The notes: generated from the sequence alone by a model not told the origin. Shown: positions 26,908-36,340, counted from the first letter of the stretch. The stretch: DNA of 64,000 nucleotides from Fictibacillus nanhaiensis (GCA_016401345.1 JAEACG010000007.1:79659-143658); one strand, 5' to 3'. Numbers and translations are program-made.

Positions 26908-27552
26908 TTAAAGCCATTCATAGCAATCGTCAGCTAAATGCTGTAACTCTTCTATGAAAAAACTAGCGTGATATCCGTCACATACCGCATGGTGCACTTG
27001 TAAAGATAATGGAAGCAATATTGTCGAATCCTGTTTAAAATATTTTCCACTTGTTATAATCGGTAACAAATAACTGTTCCCCTCATTTATGTTCAAGTTG
27101 AATCCAGTAAAGCTAACCCAAGGAATCATGGATATCGGAAATGAATTTGGTGGTTCATTCTGTTTCGTGAATAACCCCTTTATGCTAGAATATCGCTCTA
27201 TATCATCATTATAGTTTTTGTAAAAACGAACAAAATGATTGGAATACTCTGTCCAAATGCTCGAGAACGATTTGTTATCACTATGAAAGATTGTATAGCT
27301 CGGCAGCATCTCTTCCCAATAACCTAGTGTTCCATCCTTAAAACAGGTGCGGAATTCTTCATGAGAATTAACAACTTTACTAACCATGTGAAGGAAAGTC
27401 GGATAAAACGTAATGCCTTTTTTCCGAATCTGTTCAAGTAACCTTGTAATGTTAATATAAGCGGTCAAGCTAAAGGTGCATTTTTGACGTAAATAATGTT
27501 CAAAATATGGAGTTCTATCCCAATTCTCTTTATTGATTGCATGAAATTTCAT
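26908..27552 (-). CDS. cat: Chloramphenicol acetyltransferase, type A
   Basis: 214 residues, normal for CatA. Active site HHAVCDGYH at 187-195 with catalytic His188; FxxNxxxHFVRF and SWISFTGF-like substrate region (PWVSFTGFNLNI). Catalyses acetyl transfer from acetyl-CoA to the 3-hydroxyl of chloramphenicol as a trimer. Its ribosome binding site AGGAGG is sequestered in a hairpin behind a leader ORF (27594-27614), so expression is likely drug-inducible. Monocistronic, ahead of the alaRT operon. Confidence 0.93.
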   Translation of the reverse strand: MKFHAINKENWDRTPYFEHYLRQKCTFSLTAYINITRLLEQIRKKGITFYPTFLHMVSKVVNSHEEFRTCFKDGTLGYWEEMLPSYTIFHSDNKSFSSIWTEYSNHFVRFYKNYNDDIERYSSIKGLFTKQNEPPNSFPISMIPWVSFTGFNLNINEGNSYLLPIITSGKYFKQDSTILLPLSLQVHHAVCDGYHASFFIEELQHLADDCYEWL

Positions 27553-27559
27553 GTATTTC

Positions 27560-27593
27560 GCCTCCTGAACTATTTTTTTAAGTTTCAGGAGGC
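27560..27593 (-). promoter_or_regulatory. Translational attenuator hairpin of cat
   Basis: On the minus strand GCCTCCTGAA (27593-27584) pairs perfectly with TTCAGGAGGC (27569-27560), covering the AGGAGG of cat. A ribosome stalled on the leader would open it. Confidence 0.88.
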
Positions 27594-27614
27594 TTACTTA
27601 TCTGCTTTCACCAT
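27594..27614 (-). CDS. cat leader peptide MVKADK
   Basis: Six codons ATG GTG AAA GCA GAT AAG, then TAA, directly touching the attenuator stem. GAGGTGAGAAAA (27627-27617) is its ribosome binding site. It matches the MVKTD-type leader of inducible cat-86, in which chloramphenicol stalls the ribosome at codons 5-6. Here Ala replaces Thr at codon 4. Confidence 0.85.
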   Translation of the reverse strand: MVKADK

Positions 27615-27649
27615 TTTTCTCACCTCTTAAATTTCACTGAGTTCACTAG

Positions 27650-28120
27650 TTATTCTACTTTAATATTAGCAACGAATTCCGTATCTCCTTGATCAGAATC
27701 AAAGTCTATTTCTAGCACATAATTACCCTTTTCTTTAGGAAAATAGAAAGTCTTGTCAGCTTCACTTAACATGTCAAGATCTTCACCTTTTCGAGCTACT
27801 ACCCCAATTCTCACTCCCGAATATGGATTCATTCCTTCGATCTCATTTTGTTCAATGATTAAAAACCCGCTACTCCCAGGATTAACGGAAATTTGCTTTT
27901 CTTTTGCAGCAAGTTCTTTTAAATTTATGTATTCTTTATCATATTCACCTTCCGTAAAGTTCCACTTTCGATTTCCTTCTTTAAGTTTATATAGCTCATC
28001 CCCCACCTGAAGAAATGCTTCTGGAGGACTTTCATAGTACTCTTCACCAATACAGCCTGTTAACAAAAAAGGACCAAGAAGCAGTGTTGCTAGAAAGGAT
28101 ACGCTTTTGGATTTATTCAT
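27650..28120 (-). CDS. Small lipoprotein, function unknown
   Basis: 156 residues. N-terminal Lys residues, hydrophobic stretch and lipobox LLTGC (Cys23). The mature protein is polar, with FYFPKEKGNYVLEIDFDSDQ resembling an Ig/beta-sandwich C-terminal strand region. No homolog recognised. Upstream of cat by 36 bases from its leader, but with its own start. Confidence 0.7.
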   Translation of the reverse strand: MNKSKSVSFLATLLLGPFLLTGCIGEEYYESPPEAFLQVGDELYKLKEGNRKWNFTEGEYDKEYINLKELAAKEKQISVNPGSSGFLIIEQNEIEGMNPYSGVRIGVVARKGEDLDMLSEADKTFYFPKEKGNYVLEIDFDSDQGDTEFVANIKVE

Positions 28121-28276
28121 ATTTAATATTTCCTTTCCTTACTAACCTTGAACAGTAATGAATTATTAGAAAGAATTTTTCTTTTCCTAAACCGTTTAAA
28201 ACGATTTAAAAGTTTTTAACTACGAAGTCAAGTTCCTTTAATGATTCTGTACATATGTTTAACAACATTCAATAAA

Positions 28277-28309
28277 AAATGCACTTCTCCTTCTTGAAGA
28301 AATGCACCT
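28277..28309 (-). terminator. Terminator, member of a repeated palindrome family
   Basis: TGCACTTCT ... AGAAATGCA stem (G-U in one position) beside the Nudix gene stop. The same palindrome type occurs at 37158-37195 and 55003-55031. Confidence 0.7.
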
Positions 28310-28328
28310 TATTTTGTAATGCAATACC

Positions 28329-28763
28329 TTAACAATTCCCTTGGAAAATATATGGTGTTGAGGATTTTAATAAGCTTTTCACACCACCTGGATGGTAGGG
28401 CATTAAATTATCTGCAGTTTCTATGTCCATCCATTTTGTTTCAACAATCTCATTCTTATCTTTTATTGTTACTTCTCCACTAATGATTTTTGTGGAAAAG
28501 GTAATCATTACTCCATGATGTTCATGTTTAGTAAAAAAAGCTTCGTTAACCGCAATAACCTTATCCACTTCGATAATTAAACCTGTTTCTTCTTTTGTTT
28601 CACGGATAACTGCTTGTTCTAAAGTCTCTCCTTTTTCCACCGCCCCACCTGGTAGTGACCAACTTGAGCGACGATTATTAACCATTAATACTTTCTCTGT
28701 TTTCTCGTCATAAATAAAAGCATATACTACATCTACTCTCTTCACTAACTTACACCTCATCAT
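28329..28763 (-). CDS. Nudix hydrolase
   Basis: 144 residues. Full Nudix box [25 protein letters not shown] (GX5EX7REUXEEXGU) at about residues 39-63. Hydrolyses a nucleoside diphosphate linked to another group; substrate unknown. Own terminator downstream. Confidence 0.85.
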   Translation of the reverse strand: MMRCKLVKRVDVVYAFIYDEKTEKVLMVNNRRSSWSLPGGAVEKGETLEQAVIRETKEETGLIIEVDKVIAVNEAFFTKHEHHGVMITFSTKIISGEVTIKDKNEIVETKWMDIETADNLMPYHPGGVKSLLKSSTPYIFQGNC

Positions 28764-28862
28764 TTATTTAAAATATTTAAGACACATAATAACATCTTAT
28801 AAGTTGTAAATTTTTTAATAAAATGCTACTACTATTTAAAAAGTACCGATTCTTGAATAATA

Positions 28863-29255
28863 TCATTCTTCTAATAGGTCGTTAATATAGTCTGTTAATT
28901 CTTCTTTAACATCCTCCAGCGTTTCATCAAGAAATTCCCCAATAATTTTATTGCCTGGAACATTTTTTGAAGTAGGCATTCCTAAAATATATCGATTGCA
29001 TTCCCATATTTTAATTGTATGTAAATTAATAAGAGATTCATTTTCATCAATTCCAATTGAAGTTGTTGAAATATAACCAGGCGTAAAAGGATCATTACAC
29101 TCTTTGAAAAACCGTGCCTCAAACCCTAATTTCTTCTGAGCAAAAACAGGTTTATATTTTATTGACAAGCAATTCATATAGTCTTTTAAAGCTGCTTCAG
29201 TATTTTTAATTCTTTCTAATAAATCACTTGAAAACTCTTTTTGTTGATATTTCAT
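28863..29255 (-). CDS. Hypothetical soluble protein
   Basis: 130 residues, acidic at the C-terminus (ETLEDVKEELTDYINDLLEE), no signal or membrane segment. A modest AAGAAGTGA lies 18 bases before ATG 29255, so the binding site is poor. No family recognised; size and composition would suit an immunity-type or cytosolic protein. Confidence 0.5.
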   Translation of the reverse strand: MKYQQKEFSSDLLERIKNTEAALKDYMNCLSIKYKPVFAQKKLGFEARFFKECNDPFTPGYISTTSIGIDENESLINLHTIKIWECNRYILGMPTSKNVPGNKIIGEFLDETLEDVKEELTDYINDLLEE

Positions 29256-29578
29256 AATAAATAAATCACTTCTTTTCTTGAAAATAGAAATTATCTTTAG
29301 ATTAAGTAATCCTTTTTGTTACTTATTAAAATTCCATAATAAGAGCATTAATCCTTGTTGGATAGATGCTAGCGTATGTCGAAAAAACTTTTCATAAATA
29401 AATTCCATTACACTTTGAAAAAGCTTCTAAGTACTCCCCAGATAAAAACCTGCACACTCTTATTGTTCTAGTTTTCAATACTTAAGTTTGATTACAATTT
29501 ATGTTCATTGTTGATATATTAGTTATCATAGATTTATTATTTGAAAGAAAATACCTAATAGAAAGAGGTTGAATTTTT

Positions 29579-30508
29579 ATGAAATCGTTGAGCAACATAT
29601 TTCGTTCATCTACTTTTAGAAAAATTGTCCCTGTTCTATTTCTTTCTAGTGCAACTCTTGTAGGTTCAATCAGTCATGTTGATGCCAAAGCAACAAGACC
29701 CTATGAACAAGGAATTGCAAATCATCATGTTTTTTCCAAGCTTGAGAAAAAATTTGATGCGAAACTTGGAATCTATGCATTGGATACTGGTACCAACCAA
29801 ACCGTAAACTATCATCCAGATGAACGTTTTGCTTATACATCTACTCATAAGGCTCTAGCTGTAGGAGCACTATTACAACAGAAATCAATAGAAGACCTTA
29901 ATCATACAATTACCTATACACGTGAAGATCTCGTTACTTATAGTCCGATTACAGAAAAGCATGTTGATACCGGGATGACTCTTAAAGAGCTTTCGGATGC
30001 TTCTCTTCGATACAGTGACAATACTGCTGGAAACCTTATACTTAAACAACTGGGGGGACCGACTGGATTTAAAAAATCACTGGAGGAAATTGGTGATTAT
30101 GTTACCTACCCTAAACGCTATGAACCTGATTTAAATGAAGTTAATCCAGGTGAGATTCACGATACAAGTACACCAAGAGCTCTTGCTACTAGTCTTCAAG
30201 CCTATGCACTGGGAGATATACTCCCAACAGAAAAACGCGAACTATTAATAGATTGGATGAAGAGAAATACTACTGGAGATGCCTTAATTCGAGCAGGAGT
30301 GCCAAAAAGGTGGGAAGTAGCTGATAAGACTGGGGCAGGATCATATGGTACGCGAAATGACATTGCGATCATTTGGCCGCCAAAAAGAGACCCTATTGTT
30401 CTTGCTGTACTTTCCAGTCGTGATCAAAAAGATGCTGATTATAACGACAAGCTTATTGCTGAAGCAACTAAAGAAGTAATAAAGATTCTTAAAGTCAAAA
30501 ACAAATAG
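29579..30508 (+). CDS. Class A beta-lactamase
   Basis: 309 residues with a secretory signal ending VDAKA near 37. Active-site elements are complete: S88-THK91 (SxxK), S146-DN (SDN loop), E182-PDLN (ExxLN, deacylating Glu) and K250-TG (KTGxGSYG). Hydrolyses penicillins at the cell surface or outside. GAAAGAGG precedes ATG 29579. No blaR1-blaI pair is beside it, so constitutive expression is possible. Common in Bacillus relatives as a resident gene. Confidence 0.94.
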   Translation: MKSLSNIFRSSTFRKIVPVLFLSSATLVGSISHVDAKATRPYEQGIANHHVFSKLEKKFDAKLGIYALDTGTNQTVNYHPDERFAYTSTHKALAVGALLQQKSIEDLNHTITYTREDLVTYSPITEKHVDTGMTLKELSDASLRYSDNTAGNLILKQLGGPTGFKKSLEEIGDYVTYPKRYEPDLNEVNPGEIHDTSTPRALATSLQAYALGDILPTEKRELLIDWMKRNTTGDALIRAGVPKRWEVADKTGAGSYGTRNDIAIIWPPKRDPIVLAVLSSRDQKDADYNDKLIAEATKEVIKILKVKNK

Positions 30509-30607
30509 AAAATTATAAGGTTTGTTTTTATACTTTAATTGCTGTCAAGATATAAAGGACCTTCTTTATTTACATTTGCACCCTATTGCAGCATATATCG
30601 AAAATAA

Positions 30608-30648
30608 GAAAAACCATAGGGAGAACTTAATCTTCCTATGGTTTTATT
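30608..30648 (+). terminator. Terminator of beta-lactamase gene
   Basis: AAAACCATAGG / CCTATGGTTTT with a 14-base loop, then ATTCT. Almost the same hairpin is found at 36341-36374. Confidence 0.75.
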
Positions 30649-30654
30649 CTAATT

Positions 30655-30775
30655 ATTTTTCTGTTTGATTTTGCTTATTTCAAATACTCCGCACATATTT
30701 TCAAGATGATTCTTTTTAACAAAGTTAACAAGTGTCTGTTTGTTCATTGAAACTTTGACACAGCTACTTGACCTT
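30655..30775 (-). pseudogene. Decayed copy of the Lys-rich small gene at 36383
   Basis: On the minus strand GQVAVSKF... then, after a frame shift, MNKQTLVNFVKKNHLEN matches HEKQTPARFDKKKHLEK of the small gene at 36383-36532. The adjoining terminator hairpin is also shared, so an entire small unit was duplicated. Confidence 0.65.
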
Positions 30776-30920
30776 TATTTCCCCATTTTGTTTACCTATT
30801 TTTATTTTCAAACTTGTTTCACTAAGTAAACCTGATAAATCTTTTAAAAGCAAAAGCAAGGTGATAACTATAGAAAAAAATGAAATTGTCTTATACTAAA
30901 ATACTTCTATACGTAAACGT

Positions 30921-31106
30921 CTATCCACTAGACTTTTTTAGTCTCTCAATAATATTGCTTCCAATTACACCAATCCATAAAAATATGAAAATCCATATTA
31001 AATACTCTTTAATAGTTTCTTTACCTATACCTATTAAATAAAAAGTAATCATTAAAACTGCCATTCCACGAAACAAATTAAAAAGTCCACTAAACATATT
31101 AACCAT
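30921..31106 (-). CDS. Small membrane protein
   Basis: 61 residues with two hydrophobic segments (about 15-29 and 34-52) and basic tail IERLKKSSG. GAGGA precedes ATG 31106. Nothing else identifies it. Confidence 0.5.
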   Translation of the reverse strand: MVNMFSGLFNLFRGMAVLMITFYLIGIGKETIKEYLIWIFIFLWIGVIGSNIIERLKKSSG

Positions 31107-31252
31107 TCTTCATCCTCAATTACCATTTTTATTTCTGTATTACGTTAAATAATGCATTCATTATATCTTTTGTATAGATGTCATGTCCTAACACTTTTAG
31201 TACAGAGGAAGTTGGCAGCAACAACGTATATTTTTCATTATGCTACCGTATC

Positions 31253-32111
31253 TTAGAGATATTCTTTTATTCCGTTTTCAAAGGCACGTTTATCGTTATT
31301 TATCAAACCATGCAACGCTTCTTGTAAAGCAAACGTGCTCTTATAAAATGTAACACGCTGAGCTATTTCTGAACCATTTGGGTAAAGGTCTATACACATG
31401 TTAAAGAAATCTTCGCCGTAACTTGATAGTATTCCTGCAAAATCAAAGGCAGGATCACCAATACGGGTACCACCAAAGTCTATAATCCCTGAAATTTCAC
31501 AATTTTGGGAGTTCCATAAGATATTCGAAGCTCCAAAATCTCCATGTATAAGAGTTGTTTTTAAATGTTCTTCATTATTAAGGAAACTCTCAAATGAATA
31601 AATGATATCCTTTTGAGCTTTTTCATTGATAAATGGAAAGAGCTTGTTCTGTATATTGTAAAATAGTTCTTTCATTTCTTCATAAGGGTTATGATCTATT
31701 AATTCTAGATCGCTATGCAACTTCTCTTTTGTTATGGAATGCATTTCAATTAGAAATGTTACGAGTTGTTTTGCAAGTTTTATTGAATCCACTTTATCAA
31801 CTTTAACTAAATGTTCATTCCAAAAAGGATCACCTTCAATACGTTCATAACCAGTAAATACCAGGTTCTAATAGTTCAAATGACTGATATTTTGGACATG
31901 GAATTGGGATTGATGTAGTGCCACTAATATGTTCCAAGATTTTCGTTTCTTCTTTTAAATTTACAATTCCTTTATTGTACTTGGGAAATCTGAATACAAG
32001 AGAATTGTTTATTATGAACACATCGTTATTTTGACCAATATCATTGAGATAAACATCCTCAATTAAAAGTTCAGGATAGACTGCTTGAATACGTTCAATA
32101 TAATCATTCAT
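31253..32111 (-). pseudogene. Aminoglycoside phosphotransferase-like gene with frameshift
   Basis: The 5' part (32111-31845; 88 residues, RBS AGGAG) covers the N-lobe and ends at TGA in the codons TAC TGG TTA TGA. A one-base shift continues FTGYERIEGDPFWNEHLVKV and the downstream frame to 31253, with the Brenner motif HGDFGASNILW and IIDFGGTRIGDPAFDF. Together about 285 residues, the length of APH/kinase-like enzymes. Inactive unless the shift is a sequencing error. Confidence 0.85.
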
Positions 32112-32162
32112 TGGTATACTCCTTGTTTTTCAACCTTACACATGATAGTGGAAGAAAGAATC

Positions 32163-32684
32163 TTAGTTTTCTTTCCAAATAACCGCTTTCTTAATTAACT
32201 CATCAACAAATTTCTCTTTAACTTCTTGATATTTATGTGTATCATCAGGGAACTGTTTTGCCAACACCTTCTTAAGATCTCCGTATTTTCTTGCTTCTTC
32301 TGGATTGTGGTTTAGGTAATCTTTGAATGTTAAATGTGTTTTAATGTTTTTATTTCCAAGCTGAAAAATATGGATGTGATGAGATCTTTTAAGTTTCCCT
32401 TTTGTAAAATATCTTCTACCTGTTATTCCATGTTCATTTCTTGAATCATATCCTAAAGACAACATTTCCTCATTGAATAAATGAACCTTCTCGATATCTT
32501 TGACGACGATTAAGATATCAATGATTGGTTTTGCATAACCAACTGAGGGTAATGAAGTACTACCTATATGATAAATTTCAATCAGCTCATCTTTAAATAT
32601 TTCTCTAAGTTTACTTTCTTCTTTTAAATATGCGTACTTCCATTCTTCTGTCCATGAAAGTATTTCAGTCTTTCTCACCAGCAT
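32163..32684 (-). CDS. GrpB-family protein (UPF0157)
   Basis: 173 residues. YHIGSTSLPSVGYAKPIIDILIVV is the nucleotidyltransferase-related GrpB motif (G-S-T-S...KPxID), and the C-terminal half includes HIHIFQ and DYLNHNPEEARKYGDLKK. Function of the family is not established; often next to antibiotic-related genes. Single gene. Confidence 0.82.
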   Translation of the reverse strand: MLVRKTEILSWTEEWKYAYLKEESKLREIFKDELIEIYHIGSTSLPSVGYAKPIIDILIVVKDIEKVHLFNEEMLSLGYDSRNEHGITGRRYFTKGKLKRSHHIHIFQLGNKNIKTHLTFKDYLNHNPEEARKYGDLKKVLAKQFPDDTHKYQEVKEKFVDELIKKAVIWKEN

Positions 32685-32811
32685 TTACTCCTCCCGTATA
32701 AACAAGCACCCTTCCTATTCCCATGCCTCTGTAATTTTTATAATACGACATTTAATGATAGTTTCCTTTCCCACAATCTAGTCAAGTTATGAAAGAAACC
32801 ATTTAGCCACA

Positions 32812-32837
32812 AAAAAAACGCAACGAATTTCGTTGCG
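32812..32837 (-). terminator. Terminator
   Basis: CGCAACGAA / TTCGTTGCG palindrome with eight A on the plus side, giving a T-run after the minus-strand membrane gene. Confidence 0.8.
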
Positions 32838-32852
32838 AGCTTCAACTATTTT

Positions 32853-33212
32853 TTATGAAAAATCCCTCTTATATTGAACCGCTAAATATATACCACTTGC
32901 TAAAATGGCTAACGCGTATTTGTATAAGAAAAATATGTTCGCCATATATTCTGTAGGAAAAACGATGTCACATAGAATGATCGTCAACAGCATAAAGTAA
33001 CTGCTCTTCAAATGAATATTTTTTGTACGTTCATCTTCATTCCCCATCTTTTTATAGAACACATAAGCTAATACGATACTAGCCATTAACAATAAAAAAC
33101 CAATTCCTAAGAGAATGTTCCAATTATCAGTAGACTGTTCCGCCCATGACTTCAGTGGGTAAAAAGCTGCACCTGGGATATCTGAGATCGACTTAATTTC
33201 CATTTTCATCAT
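32853..33212 (-). CDS. Membrane protein paired with XRE regulator
   Basis: 119 residues with about three membrane segments (36-56, 72-92 and 95-113). Overlaps the 3' end of the regulator gene at 33193 by 20 bases, so they are co-transcribed. A similar regulator-membrane pair lies at 34747-35399. Role unknown. Confidence 0.65.
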   Translation of the reverse strand: MMKMEIKSISDIPGAAFYPLKSWAEQSTDNWNILLGIGFLLLMASIVLAYVFYKKMGNEDERTKNIHLKSSYFMLLTIILCDIVFPTEYMANIFFLYKYALAILASGIYLAVQYKRDFS

Positions 33213-33432
33213 TTCCTTTCATATAAGTAAAAACATCGTTTACATCAACTTTAAAGAATTCGGCAATTCGAAAAGCTAACAACAGAGTGGGTACATAATT
33301 TCCCTTTTCCATGACAAATATGGTTTGTTTGGAGACCCCGACTTTTTCTGCTAATTCTTGCTGCGACAATCTGGCAAGTACGCGATATTCATAAACCTTA
33401 TTTGAAATAGAATCACCAAAGTCTTTCTTCAT
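33193..33432 (-). CDS. XRE-family helix-turn-helix regulator
   Basis: 79 residues. HTH_3 region LARLSQQELAEKVGVSKQTIFVMEKGNYVPT at about 19-49. Small repressors of this kind usually regulate themselves and the downstream membrane gene. Confidence 0.8.
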   Translation of the reverse strand: MKKDFGDSISNKVYEYRVLARLSQQELAEKVGVSKQTIFVMEKGNYVPTLLLAFRIAEFFKVDVNDVFTYMKGNDENGN

Positions 33433-33654
33433 GACATCACCTCTTGTGTTTGATCATAAACTAATTTCTTACAAAAAGTAAAGTAAACTTATACTTTATT
33501 ATAATTTGTTTATATTTTAATTTGAATTACTTTTATAAAAGCTGGGTAATAAAATGTTTAGCCAAAACTAAAGGCATGAACTGAAGTAGCTCGCTGAATA
33601 ATACTGTGCGTTAACACCTATATTCTATATGCCTGTGTTGAAGTCTAAATAAAT

Positions 33655-33704
33655 AAAAAAGTAACCAACCCGTGTCCATCCAGACAATAGGGTAGGTTAC
33701 TTTA
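33655..33704 (-). terminator. Terminator
   Basis: GTAACCAACCC / GGGTAGGTTAC imperfect stem with A-run on the plus strand; serves the metallo-hydrolase at 33768. Confidence 0.7.
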
Positions 33705-33767
33705 CTTAAAATTGATATGAACCATCATTCTTCGTTAAAAGTTACTACTGAGCTCTGTTTTTATAGA

Positions 33768-34592
33768 TTATGTTTGGAACAGCACTCCATTTAGCGCATC
33801 AACGTATCTCTTCGCTGATCGCTGAACGGACTGTGCAGCATTTTCTTTAATCACTCTGTTAAAAGCATCATAGATACGATTAAAGTGTAGTTCTTTCATA
33901 CGCTGAGCGATCCTTTCAACCGTAGCACCTGGTAAAGGAATAAAGTTAGGATAACTATACATAAAACTGACCCAATCCCGGTCCGCTACAATACGTACAA
34001 TATCACCACAAAGAAGAACTCCTTGTTGCTGGTTCCCTTCTTTCCATTCAAGGATGGTGCCTCCCTTAAAATGACCACCGATTCTCTGAAGAACGATGCC
34101 TTCACTAAGTTCAAGCGTGTCACCCGACCAGAACACGATTCTTTCACTCATTCTCGTTATCCACTTCTTATCATCTTCGTGAATATAAAGTGCAGCATCA
34201 AATGTTTCAGCCCATTCCACTTGAGTGGAATAATAATGAGGATGTGATAGTGCAATCGCATCAATTCCACCGAGTTGCTGAATAGCATCAATCGTACCTT
34301 CATCTATGTAAGTCACACAATCCCATAATACGTTATATCCCTTACCCTTTACGAGGTATGCCGTCTGGCCAATTCCAAAGCTCGGGCTCGTCTGAACACG
34401 ATACAGATTATCTTCTTCAACACTAACTTCTGTTTTATAGTTGCCGCTCTCCACCATGACTTCTAATGTTGTCCAGAATTGCCCTTTTGAGCTCACATAC
34501 TGTCTTTCTTCCTTACAGATGGAACATGACGTTGGCTCATTTAAAGTTGCTTCAAATTGAACCCCACATGTCTTACAAATATAGTTATGCAC
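33768..34592 (-). CDS. Metallo-beta-lactamase-fold hydrolase with zinc ribbon
   Basis: 274 residues. N-terminal rubredoxin-like zinc ribbon (YICKTCGV...TSCSICK, CxxC twice), then MBL fold: ALSHPHYYS (HxHxxx motif with Asp missing), GGHFKGG, and LLCGDIVR. Metal ligands are partly replaced (HPHYY instead of HxHxDH), so hydrolase activity is uncertain. Function unknown. Confidence 0.75.
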   Translation of the reverse strand: MHNYICKTCGVQFEATLNEPTSCSICKEERQYVSSKGQFWTTLEVMVESGNYKTEVSVEEDNLYRVQTSPSFGIGQTAYLVKGKGYNVLWDCVTYIDEGTIDAIQQLGGIDAIALSHPHYYSTQVEWAETFDAALYIHEDDKKWITRMSERIVFWSGDTLELSEGIVLQRIGGHFKGGTILEWKEGNQQQGVLLCGDIVRIVADRDWVSFMYSYPNFIPLPGATVERIAQRMKELHFNRIYDAFNRVIKENAAQSVQRSAKRYVDALNGVLFQT

Positions 34593-34683
34593 GATATTTC
34601 CCCCTTCTATCTCTCTAACTCAGATTATAATCACTGAAGGAAATAATTAGAAATTTTCTGCTTATAAATAGGATCACAACATG

Positions 34684-34719
34684 AAAAGAAACCTTACGAA
34701 AACATATTCTCGTAAGGTT
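34684..34719 (-). terminator. Terminator
   Basis: AACCTTACGA / TCGTAAGGTT stem; TTTCTTTTC follows on the minus strand. Confidence 0.65.
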
Positions 34720-34746
34720 AAAAAACCGTAATCATTCAAAAGGAAT

Positions 34747-35202
34747 TTATATTAGTTCCTTATTCTTCTGGTAAGATCGCTTTAAAGAAATATATGTAGA
34801 TAAAAACTTAACTACACAAACACTTACTAACAACCCCGATATTTCTAGCCATTTGTCCAGACTCGATGGCACACCAATAATAATTAGATAGCTTGTTAAA
34901 AAGATAACAATAAAACCAACCGTTTTCATGATTGTTGCTTTTAACTCTTTTTTATAGGCTCTCTCTGTTGAAATATCTGTGTATTCAATGCCAGATAAGA
35001 TATATCTGCCTGACACATAAAAAAGGAAGATACCCATAGCTACCAATAAAATCGTTTGTGAATCCAGTTGTAAAGACTTGTTGGCAATGAGCATGACAAA
35101 AAGGGAAAGAAAAAGAAGGATTGCACCTTCAGAGAAAAAATATAACATCTTTCTTTCTTTGTATTCATCATCTGGTAGTAAAAAGGATATCCAAGATTTC
35201 AT
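34747..35202 (-). CDS. Membrane protein paired with XRE regulator
   Basis: 151 residues with four membrane segments. The ATG at 35202 shares one base with the regulator stop (TAATG), so the pair is coupled. It resembles the pair at 32853-33432 in layout but not clearly in sequence. Confidence 0.65.
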   Translation of the reverse strand: MKSWISFLLPDDEYKERKMLYFFSEGAILLFLSLFVMLIANKSLQLDSQTILLVAMGIFLFYVSGRYILSGIEYTDISTERAYKKELKATIMKTVGFIVIFLTSYLIIIGVPSSLDKWLEISGLLVSVCVVKFLSTYISLKRSYQKNKELI

Positions 35203-35399
35203 TACGCATCAACCTCCCAAAATAATTCATCCAACGTTTTCTGCAATTCTTTAGCTATTGCAATACATAACTGAAGACTAGGGTTAAACTCGCCCTTTTC
35301 TATAAGACCGATCGTTTGTCTAGTCACACCAACTTTTCTTGCTAATTGTTCCTGAGTGATGGCCGCATTCATTCTAGTTATTTTAACGTTATTCTTCAT
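35202..35399 (-). CDS. XRE-family helix-turn-helix regulator
   Basis: 65 residues, almost only a HTH: NAAITQEQLARKVGVTRQTIGLIEKGEFNPSLQLCIAIAKEL. Probably represses its operon. Confidence 0.85.
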   Translation of the reverse strand: MKNNVKITRMNAAITQEQLARKVGVTRQTIGLIEKGEFNPSLQLCIAIAKELQKTLDELFWEVDA

Positions 35400-35614
35400 T
35401 TCTCACCCCAGCTGGATGTTAGATATAGTTTACATATGCAATTTATATATTACATACGATATAAGAAAAAGTCAATTTTTTTCATAAATTTAACAAATTA
35501 ATTTGAAAAAAGAGTATCCTTGAATACAGCTATCCTGCGAACGTCTTCTATAACATTAAATTCTTAAAAAATATTTCTTTCCTACGGATTTGATGAATAT
35601 TAAACCCTTGAACA

Positions 35615-35643
35615 CAAACATCCTCACCTTATCAGTGAGGATG
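35615..35643 (-). terminator. Terminator of arr
   Basis: CATCCTCAC / GTGAGGATG with 7-base loop; TTTGTGTT follows on the minus strand. Region 35400-35614 has no gene. Confidence 0.65.
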
Positions 35644-35730
35644 CCAGAACGTAGAACAAACCGCTTTACAATTTTAGTTATAATGGGATTTGTCTACATA
35701 TTGAATTTGGTTAATAAGTTTGAAAAGTGG

Positions 35731-36147
35731 TTAATCATATATAACATTTTTACCTTGTTCAGTTAAAGTCTTCAAGTGAGTAAGCATGTGATTGATTTCT
35801 TGATCTGAATGTCTTTCCCATGATTTTAATTCAGCTATGATTCTCAAAGGCGATTTAGATCTGTAGGATCTTGTTGGGTTACCGGGGAATCTTTTATCGG
35901 TCACGTTCGGATCATTTTCAAATTCACCTAGTGGTTCTACGATATAGATTCTCTCTTTCGATTGAGATTTTGCTAATTCAGCTCCCCATTTAGCAGCATC
36001 TAATGTAGCGGTAAAATAAATATAGTTAGATTTTTTGTCTTGGTAATTTGATTGGTATAACGGTTCTAATTGGTCTCCAATTTTCAGCTCTGCTTCAGTA
36101 CCATGAAAGAAAGGACCTTTATCTAATACTTCTTTTTTATCATTCAT
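35731..36147 (-). CDS. arr: Rifampin ADP-ribosyltransferase (Arr)
   Basis: 138 residues, the usual length. Characteristic blocks: GPFFHGTEAELKIGD, NYIYFTATLDAAKWGAELA, ERIYIVEPLGEFENDPNVTD and KRFPGNPTRSYRS. The H-Y-D active-site residues of the Arr family are at FHGT, YFT and EPLG/DPN. Arr uses NAD+ to ADP-ribosylate rifamycins. Free-standing, in a stretch with cat and bla. Confidence 0.93.
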   Translation of the reverse strand: MNDKKEVLDKGPFFHGTEAELKIGDQLEPLYQSNYQDKKSNYIYFTATLDAAKWGAELAKSQSKERIYIVEPLGEFENDPNVTDKRFPGNPTRSYRSKSPLRIIAELKSWERHSDQEINHMLTHLKTLTEQGKNVIYD

Positions 36148-36340
36148 CCATAGACACCTCTAACTTTTTTAATTTGTTTACAACAGTATATGGGTAAATA
36201 CCTAGAAAGAGTAGTCTATTAATTATCTAGCATTCGGAGTATAATTAAAGTAGAAGGAGTGATATTGCGTTTTTAAGATGCCCACTAGTATTACTCTTCT
36301 TAGAGAATTCACGTTTCTACAGAATAAATACATAAAATAA

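Noticed and set aside
29256..29578. BlaI-type operator upstream of the beta-lactamase
   Set aside because: I looked for TACA-N-TGTA dyads and saw none; blaI and blaR1 are also absent nearby.
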